The position numbers and the translations under genes are program-made. A stretch of 64,000 nt of DNA. It comes from Aphelocoma coerulescens. Taxonomy: Eukaryota > Chordata > Aves > Passeriformes > Corvidae. The DNA is taken from NCBI RefSeq assembly GCF_041296385.1, contig NW_027183579.1, positions 1-64,000 of the forward strand. Reading direction: 5' to 3'. This document shows, in pieces, positions 58,301-64,000 of this stretch. The notes beneath the pieces are model-generated. The model ran no database searches. It saw nothing but the letters and a program-made list of their open reading frames with translations, and was not told the DNA's origin. The first letter of the stretch is position 1, and each line of letters starts with the position of its first letter.

Positions 58301-61300
58301 GCCGGTGCGAGGAGGGGTCGGGAGAACCCCCAAAATCCTCTTTTTTTGGGGCAAAAATCAGTCTCGGAATTCCAGCCCCAAATCCCCTGAAATCCCCCTA
58401 AAAAAATGGCCCCAAATCCCCGTTAAAAAATCCCAACCCCCCTCCCAAGATTCATGGGAATTCCGAGGCAAGGAAGTCGCAGGGTTGTCCCAAAATCTGT
58501 CCAAAATTCCACCCAAATTCCGCCCAAAATCAGCCCCAAAATCCACCCAGAAAATCCCCCCAAAATCCAACCAAATCCCCCTAAAAACACCACAATCCGC
58601 CCAAAATCCATCCCAAAATCAGCCCCAAAATCCACCCAAATCCAACCCAAATCCCCCTAAAAACAACCCCAAAATCCATCCCAAAATCCACCCAAACCCC
58701 CCTAAAAACAACCCCAAAATCCACCCAAAATTCACCCAAAAAATCCCCCCCAAAATCCACCCAAATCCCCCTAAAAACAACCCCAAAATCCACCCAAAAT
58801 CCACCTAAAATCCATCCCAAAATCCCCCAAAATCCACCCAAAAAATCCTCCCAAAATCCATCCAGAATCCACCTAAAATCCATCCCAAAATCCATCCATA
58901 AAACCTTCCCAAAATACCCCCAAATCCCCCTACAAATCCCCCCAAATCCACCCAAAAATCCCTGCCAAAACTCCCCCATATCCCCCCCAAATCCACCCCG
59001 AAAATCCCCCCAAAATCCACCCCAAATCCCCGCCAAAATTCCACCCAAAATCCATCCCAAAATCATCCCCAAGATCCAACCAAAATTCCCCAAAAACCCC
59101 TCCAAAATCCTCCCAAAAAAACCCCAAAAAATTCCCCCAAAACCCCTCCAAAAATTCCCCAAAAAAATCCTAAAAAATTTCCAAAAAATCCCCAAAAAAC
59201 TCCCCAAAAATCCCCTCAAAAATTCCCCAAAAATTCCCAAAAACCCCTCCAAAAATTCCCAAAAAAATCCCAAAAAATCCCCTAAAAACCCCTCCAAACA
59301 TTCCAAAAACAAAACCAAAACCCAAAAATCCCTCAAAAACCCCTCCAAAAACCCCTCAAAAATTCCCCCAAAACCCCCTCCAAAAATTAAAAAAAAAAAA
59401 AAAAAATCCCTCCAAAAATCCCTCCAAAAACTCCCCAAAAAATTCCCAAAAACCCCCAAAAAACCCTCCAAAAATCCCCTAAAAATCCCAAAAAAATCCC
59501 CTAAAACCCTCTCCAAAAATTCAAAAAAAAATCCCAGAAAATCCCCCCAAAACCCCTCAAACATTCATAAAATAAAAAATACCAAAAATTCCCCAAAAAA
59601 ACCCTCCAAAAATCCCTCAAAAATTCCCAAAAATTCCAAAAAAATCCCCTCAAAAAATTCCAAAAAAAACCCCCAAAAATCCCCAAAAAACCCTCCAAAA
59701 ATTCCAAAAAAAATCCCAAAAATTCCCCCAAAACCCCTCCAAACATTGAAAAAATAAAAAATACCAAAAATTCCCCAAGAAAACCCTGCAAAAATCCCTC
59801 AAAAATTCCCAAAAAATCCCCTCCAAAAATTCCAAAAAAAACCCCAAAAATCCCCCAAAACCCCTCCAAAAATTCCCAAAAAAATCCCCAAAAATCCCCT
59901 AAAAACCCCTCCAAACATTCAAAAAAAAAACAAAAAAAAAACCAAAATCCCTCAAAAAACCCTCCAAAAACCCTCAAAACTTCTCCAAAAATTCCCCAAA
60001 AATTCCCCAAAACCCCTTGAAAAAATCCCCCCCAAAAATCCCCAAAAAATTCCAAAAAAATTCCCAAAAATCCCCCAGGATTCCCAGAACTCACCCGAGT
60101 CCCCGAAGGCCTCCCCGCGATACTCGGCCCATGTCACGACATTGTCTCTGTCGCGATCGCAGCAGCGCCACCCCCTCCCCAAAACCCCCCCACAACCTCT
60201 CCAAAAATCCCCCCAAAAATTCCAAAAAAATCCCCAAAAATTCCCCAAAACCCCCCTCAAAAAGCCCTCCAAAAATTCCCAAAAAAATTCCCCGAGAACC
60301 CCTCCAGAAATTCCCAAGAACCCCTCCAAAAATCCACCAAAAATCCCCAAAAAATTCCCCAAAATTCCCCCAAAAAAACCCTCCAAAATTCCCTAAAAAT
60401 CCCCCAATATCCCCTAGAAACCCCTCCAAAAATCCCCTCCAAAAATCCACCAAAAATTCCCAAAAAATTCCCCAAAAAAACCCTCCAAAAATTCCAAGAC
60501 AATTCCCAAAAAATCCCCCCAATATCCCCTAAAAAAATCTCCAAAAATCCCCCCAAAACCCCTCAAAAATCCCCCAAAAAATCCCCCCCAAACCCTCCAA
60601 AAAGTAAAAAAAAAATCCCAAAAAATCCCCCAATATCCCCTAAAAACCCCTCCAAAAATCCCCCCAAAAATTCCAAAAAAATCCCCAAAAATTCCCCAAA
60701 AAACCCTGCAAAAATCCCCTCCAAAATTTCCCAAAAATTCCCCAAAACCCCTCCAAAAATTCCAAAAAAAACCCCCAAAAAATCCCTCAATGTCCCCTAA
60801 AAAACCCCTCCAAAAATCCCCCCAAAACCCCTCCAAAAATCCCCCAAAAAATTCCAAAAAAATTCCCAAAAAAATTCCCAAAAATCCCCCAGGATTCCCA
60901 GAACTCACCCGAGTCCCCGAAGGCCTCGCCGCGATACTCGGCCCATGTCACGACATTGTCTCTGTCGCGATCGTAGCTCCGCCGCTCCCTCTCCAGCGCC
61001 TCCTGGCGGGTGCTGCGGTGCCTGCGCAGGATCCAGGCCCGGAGCTCCTCCCCGGACACGGCCCCGGAGCTGTCGGAGTCCATCAATCCCACCAGGAGCC
61101 TGGGAAAACCGGGATCTGAGCCCAAAATTCCTGGAATTCCACCCAAAACCCCGCCGGAAGCGCTGAGGCTCCGAAAAACCTCCCCCAAAATCCCTCGGAA
61201 TTCACCCCAAAATCCCTCGGGATTCACCCCAAAATCCCTCGGAATCCACCCCAAAATCCCTCAGGATTCCATGGGAATTCCCGCCCCGTGAGCGTCAATC

Positions 61301-62690
61301 CCACCAGGAGCCTGGGAAAAACCGGGATTTGAGCCCAAAATTCCCGGAATTCCACCCAAAATCCAGCCGGAAGCGCTGAGGCTCCGAAAAACCTCCCCCA
61401 AAATCCCTCGGGATTCACCCCAAAATCCCTCGGGACTCCATAGGAATTCCCGCCCCGTGAGCATCAATCCCACCAGGAGCCTGGAAAACCCGGGATCTGA
61501 GCCCAAAATTCCCGGAATTCCACCCAAAATCCAGCCGGAAGCGCTGAGGCTCCGCAAAGCGCCCCCCAAAATCCCTGGGGATTCACCCCAAAATCCCTGG
61601 GAATTCACCCCAAAATCCCTCGGGATTCCATGGGAATTCCTGCCCCGTGAGCGTCAATCGCACCAGGAGCCTGAAAAAACCGGGATTTGAGCCCAAAATT
61701 CCCGGAATTCCACCCAAAACCCCGCCGGAAGCGCTGAGGCTCCGCAAAGCGCCCCCCCAAATCCCTCGGGATTCACCCCAAAATCCCTGGGGATTCCATG
61801 GGAATTCCCCCCCCCCCCCCCCCCCCCGTGAGCGTCAATCCCACCAGGAGCCTGGGAAAAACCGGGATTTGAGCCCAAAATTCCCGGAATTCCCACCCGA
61901 AATCGCCGTGGAATTCCTGAGAGCCCCAAATCCCCCGGAATTGCCCCCAAATCCCTCGGATTTGCCCCCCAAATTTCCCTCAAATCCCGGGAATTTTGGG
62001 GTCCTCACCGGGATTTTGGGATCCCTCGGGAAATTTTGGGGTCCCTCCCCCCGAGGGTTTTTTGGGAATTTTGGGGTTCCCTGCACGAATTTTGGGGGTT
62101 TTTTTTGGGAATTGTGGGATCCCCCCCCTGAGGATTTTGGGGAGATTTTTTGGGAATTTTAGGATCCCTCCCTGGGATTTTTGGGATCCCCTCCCTGAGG
62201 ATTTTGGGGGGGAATTTTGGGATCCCTCCCTGTGATTTTTGGGATCCCCTCCCTGAGGATTTTGGGGGGATTTTTTGGGGGATTTTAGAATCCCCCGATG
62301 ATTTTTTATGAACTTTTGGGGGGGAATTTTTTAGGAATTTTCTCGGGCATTTTTTTAAGCAATTCCGGGTGGGATTTTGAAGGAATTTTTTTTCAGGGAT
62401 TTTTTGGAATTTCTTTGGTTTTGTTTTTTTTTTTTGTTTGTTTGTTTAGGATTTTACCCCAAACGCCTCCGGGATTCTTCGGGGGGCAGCTCCTGTTGCT
62501 CCCGGGCTTCCTGAGCCCCCCAAATGGCGGCGTGATCCCAAAAAACCCCCTCGGGATCGTGGCCGTGGGATTCAGGCGGGACCCCCGCCCCTAAAGGGGG
62601 ATGAGGGGCGTGGGGGATCCCCCGGTTTGGGGACCCCCCAAATCCCCGAGCCAGGAGGGGCCACAGCAGCCAGAGAGACCCCAAAAGCAT
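52274..62690 (-). CDS. RCN3: RCN3-like reticulocalbin, ER-lumen EF-hand protein
   Basis: Six coding exons join to 321 aa (human RCN3 328): 62690-62458, 61099-60909, 58339-58170, 56792-56732, 54307-54105, 52381-52274. It is a CREC-family Ca2+-binding protein of the secretory pathway, thought to act in folding and secretion of matrix proteins. Landmarks: signal peptide [18 protein letters not shown], the [12 protein letters not shown] segment before EF1, six EF-hand loops with acidic ligands in place (85-96, 121-132, 168-179, 205-216, 247-258, 283-294), and the ER-retrieval C-terminus HDEL. EF6 is split by the last intron. RCN1 and calumenin were considered; the [11 protein letters not shown] and [17 protein letters not shown] segments and the C-terminus fit RCN3 best, although the sequence is divergent and Ala/Gly/Arg-rich. 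The start codon is the first triplet of its exon (CTCCCCAG|ATG). Confidence 0.92.
53565..54104 (-). repeat. RCN3: About 180-bp array with three copies of the RCN3 exon 5 donor end
   Basis: Copies near 53568, 53737 and 53925 contain about 28 nt of exon ([10 protein letters not shown], on the minus strand) plus GTGAGC. No AG acceptor directly precedes the copied part. Confidence 0.87.
54105..54307 (-). CDS. RCN3: RCN3 coding exon 5 (EF5, first half of EF6)
   Basis: 203 nt, acceptor ACCCTCGCAG|CCGATC, donor GACGGG|GTGAGC. It encodes [20 protein letters not shown], then [20 protein letters not shown] and [12 protein letters not shown]. Its 5' edge has eight extra copies upstream and its 3' edge three extra copies downstream. 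Confidence 0.94.
54310..56115 (-). repeat. RCN3: About 170-370 bp array with eight copies of the RCN3 exon 5 acceptor end
   Basis: Copies start at 54476, 54847, 55068, 55235, 55405, 55593, 55760 and 56090. Each has the acceptor (CCCTCGCAG or similar) and about 50 nt of exon ([15 protein letters not shown]), then GATTTTGGGGGATTTTTC. The linker contains ATTCCCAATAACCCGTGTAT or ATTCCCAATACCCCTCCTC. Confidence 0.9.
56120..56720. repeat. Repeat in RCN3 intron 4
   Basis: CCCAAAATCCTGGAAAAAAC units, then about 30-45 bp units with AATGGAGCCAGGAGCTCC or AATGGATCCAGGA. Confidence 0.75.
56732..56792 (-). CDS. RCN3: RCN3 coding exon 4 (EF4)
   Basis: 61 nt, acceptor GTCTCCCCAG|GAGACG, donor CCTCG|GTGAGC. 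It encodes [20 protein letters not shown]. Confidence 0.93.
57100..58165 (-). repeat. RCN3: About 170-bp array with six copies of the RCN3 exon 3 donor end
   Basis: Copies near 57149, 57327, 57495, 57660, 57828 and 57997 carry about 30 nt of exon (HMQDVVVQ) plus the GTGGGAGCCC donor, joined by GGGAATTCCCGGAATT-type and AAACGGTCCGGAAATGGG-type linkers. Confidence 0.9.
58170..58339 (-). CDS. RCN3: RCN3 coding exon 3 (EF3)
   Basis: The donor GTGCAG|GTGGGA is clear. The 5' end is inferred from phase and conservation: acceptor CCAAAAAAAG|AGGATT gives an open 170-nt exon. It encodes [20 protein letters not shown], then [20 protein letters not shown] and VVVQ. Confidence 0.87.
58480..60085. repeat. 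C/A-rich repeats in RCN3 intron 2
   Basis: 58500-59070 has CCCAAAATCCACCCAAAATC. 59090-60085 has CCCTCCAAAAATTCCCCAAA, with AACATTC-AAAAAATAAAAAATACC blocks near 59565 and 59735. Confidence 0.72.
60091..60170 (-). pseudogene. Partial copy of RCN3 exon 2 (EF2 half with donor)
   Basis: Near-identical to the last about 75 nt of the functional exon 818 bp away ([20 protein letters not shown]), including the GTGAGT donor. The upstream part is lost. Confidence 0.87.
60909..61099 (-). CDS. RCN3: RCN3 coding exon 2 (EF1 and EF2)
   Basis: 191 nt, acceptor GTTTTCCCAG|GCTCCT, donor GACTCGG|GTGAGT. It encodes [20 protein letters not shown], then [20 protein letters not shown]. Both edges have extra copies in the flanking introns. 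Confidence 0.93.
61105..61870 (-). repeat. RCN3: About 185-bp array with four copies of the RCN3 exon 2 acceptor end
   Basis: Copies start at 61311, 61480, 61670 and 61851, with acceptor TTTTCCCAG or close and about 16 nt of exon (LLVGL). Linkers share GGAAGCGCTGAGGCTCCG. Confidence 0.88.
61980..62440. repeat. G/T-rich repeat near RCN3 coding exon 1
   Basis: GGGATCCCTCCCTGGGATTTT and GAGGATTTTGGGGGG units; 62410-62450 is T-rich with GTTTGTTTGTTT. No exon. Confidence 0.65.
62458..62690 (-). CDS. RCN3: RCN3 coding exon 1 (signal peptide)
   Basis: 233 nt; the ATG immediately follows a good acceptor (GTCCCTCCCCAG), donor TTTGG|GTAAAA. After splicing to the upstream exon ending GACGAG, the ATG has G at -3. 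It encodes the signal peptide, a low-complexity His/Pro segment and [18 protein letters not shown]. Confidence 0.92.
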
Positions 62691-62805
62691 CTGGGGAGGG
62701 ACGGAAAAGGGCAGAAATGAGCTTAAAATGACACCAAAGGAGCCCCAAATGCCCCAAATAACCCCCCCAAAAAAATGGAGCGAAATGAGGCCAAAATGTC
62801 CCCCC

Positions 62806-63340
62806 AAAACCCCCCAGGCGCCTTCGGGATCCCCCAAATTCCCTCAGGACCCAAAACTCCCCCAAATTCTCCTCAGAACCCCCCCAAAACCCCTCAGGAG
62901 CCTTCGGGATCCCCCAAATTCCCTCAGGACCCAAAACTCCCCCAAATTCTCCTCAGAACCCCCCCAAACCCCTCATGAGCCTTTGGGAGCTCCCAAATTC
63001 CCTCAGGACCCAAAACTCCCCCAAATTCTCCTCAGAACCCCCCCAAAACCCCTCAGGAGCCTTCGGGGTGTCCCAGATTCCCTCAGGACCCAAAACTCCC
63101 CCAAATTCTCCTCAGAACCCCCCCAAAACCCCTCAGGACCTTCCGGGATCCCCCAAATTCCCTCAGGACCCAAAACTCCCCCAAATTCTCCTCAGAACCC
63201 CCTCAAAACCCCTCATGAGCCTTCGGGAGCTCCCAAATTCCCTCAGGACCCAAAACTCCCCCAAATTCTCCTCAGAACCCCCCCAAACCCCTCAGGAGCC
63301 TTCGGGATCCCCCAAATTCCCTCAGGACCCTTCAAAACTC
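62806..63340. repeat. About 80-bp minisatellite in RCN3 5' intron
   Basis: Six to seven units sharing CCAAATTCCCTCAGGACCCA and CAAATTCTCCTCAGAACCCC, between coding exon 1 and the candidate non-coding exon. 63340-63530 is C-rich low complexity. Confidence 0.88.
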
Positions 63341-63541
63341 CTCCAACCCCTCAAGGATCCCGCCAAAGCCCCTCAGGACTCCCCAAAACCTTCCCCAAAT
63401 CCCCCGGACCCCTCAAAACTCCCACAAATCCTCTTCAGACCCCCCCCCCCCAAACCCCTCAGGACCCTTCGCGACCCTCAAGACCCCCCCCCCCCCCAAA
63501 ATCCCCCTCGGAACCCCTCAAAATTCGCCCCCCCCCCTCAC

Positions 63542-63720
63542 CTCGTCCCGTCCGGCCCCAACCCCGGGGGGGTCCCGCTGCCCCTCACAGCCTTGGCCCC
63601 GCCCCGGGGGGCGTCTCGACCAATCAGAGGCGGCCGAGCCCACGTGGGGCGGAGCGAGCCGCGCTCCCATTGGCTGCCGCGCGCCACGTCCGCGCCCCGG
63701 GCCCGAAAAGCCGCTTTTTT
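63542..63720 (-). promoter_or_regulatory. RCN3: RCN3 CpG promoter and candidate non-coding exon 1
   Basis: Unique CpG-rich DNA between two repeats. Seen on the plus strand: CCAAT at about 63620, an inverted ATTGG at about 63669, CACGTG at about 63641, and a GC-box-like GGCGG. On the gene strand a TATA-like TTAAAAAAGC lies near 63716. A good donor, GACGAG|GTGAGG, ends at 63542 and would close a non-coding first exon spliced to 62690. The exact transcription start is not visible. Confidence 0.7.
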
Positions 63721-63762
63721 AACCCAAAGTGAGCGGGGGGGGGAGGGACGCGGAACGGGGCG

Positions 63763-64000
63763 GGGCACTGGGAGATACTGGGAGATACTGGGAGATACTG
63801 GGAGATACTGGGATATGCCGGTCTGGAATAGGTTTGGCTGATCTGGATTGGTACACGCTGGGCCAGACTGGTTCATAGCGGTTTGAGCTGGGACAGTAGC
63901 TTATACTGGTTTGGACTGGTTTGAGTTGGGTTATACTGGGATAGACTGGGACGTCCTGGGTTATATTGGGACAAACTGGGGTATACTGGGCTAAACTGGG
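63763..64000. repeat. 10-bp ACTGGGAGAT repeat and derivatives
   Basis: Four perfect ACTGGGAGAT units, then degenerate ACTGGTTTGG / CTGGGTTATA units to the right end of the window. Confidence 0.8.

Noticed and set aside
63600..63720. ER-stress element (CCAAT-N9-CCACG) in the RCN3 promoter
   Set aside because: CCAAT, ATTGG and CACG motifs are present, but none has the N9 spacing and orientation required.
63763..64000. Telomeric or interstitial telomere repeat
   Set aside because: The unit is ACTGGGAGAT and derivatives, not TTAGGG.

Overview
This is eukaryotic nuclear DNA, not a prokaryotic or viral locus. It holds three intron-containing vertebrate genes on the minus strand, read right to left: RCN3 (63.7 to 51.65 kb), PRKCG (51.2 to 22.6 kb) and CACNG7 (21.2 to about 3.0-3.3 kb). 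A promoter-like CpG block at 1.7-1.96 kb probably serves a further gene beyond the left end. All three reading frames can be followed exon by exon with GT-AG junctions and matching phases: 6 coding exons for RCN3 (321 aa), 18 for PRKCG (686 aa) and 5 for CACNG7 (277 aa). Gene content, very GC-rich promoters, short introns almost wholly made of minisatellites and the absence of any recognisable SINE or LINE suggest a bird (or other sauropsid) microchromosome of the GC-rich 'dot' type. The bird assignment is inference. The gene identities rest on direct reading of the translated exons.

Layout. 1-3 kb: C-rich minisatellite, promoter-like CpG block with CRE and RFX-type sites, an array of TAATTA boxes and a short G-rich minisatellite. 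3.0-6.2 kb: CACNG7 3' region with two candidate poly(A) signals, a 52-bp array carrying YY1 and CCAAT motifs, and a CAGGTGTGCCCC-type array. 6.2-16.1 kb: CACNG7 coding exons 5 to 1. 16.1-22.5 kb: CACNG7 upstream region with two exact partial copies of coding exon 1, a GGACAGACGG array and a CRE-containing promoter candidate. 22.6-47.85 kb: PRKCG exons 18 to 1. 47.9-51.2 kb: a GGACA-type array, a CGGAC-type array and the PRKCG promoter candidate (GGGGGCGTGGC boxes, octamer). 51.65-63.7 kb: RCN3 with its CpG promoter. 63.76-64 kb: short-period repeat.

The most striking feature is where the minisatellites sit. At about thirteen exon-intron junctions in all three genes, the adjacent intronic array repeats the junction itself: the splice site plus 2 to about 150 nt of exon. 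CACNG7 coding exon 5 has 22 extra upstream copies. Each carries an acceptor and 33 exon-identical nt, then CAG|GT, so each is a potential 36-nt in-frame cassette. Similar junction copies occur at CACNG7 exons 1, 3 and 4, PRKCG exons 1, 5, 6 and 10, and RCN3 exons 3, 4 and 6.

Functionally, PRKCG encodes the neuronal Ca2+/diacylglycerol-dependent kinase PKC gamma and CACNG7 the type II TARP gamma-7, an AMPA-receptor and calcium-channel auxiliary subunit. They are also neighbours in mammals (human 19q13.42). RCN3, an ER-lumen EF-hand protein, is not next to PRKCG in human, so that adjacency looks lineage-specific.
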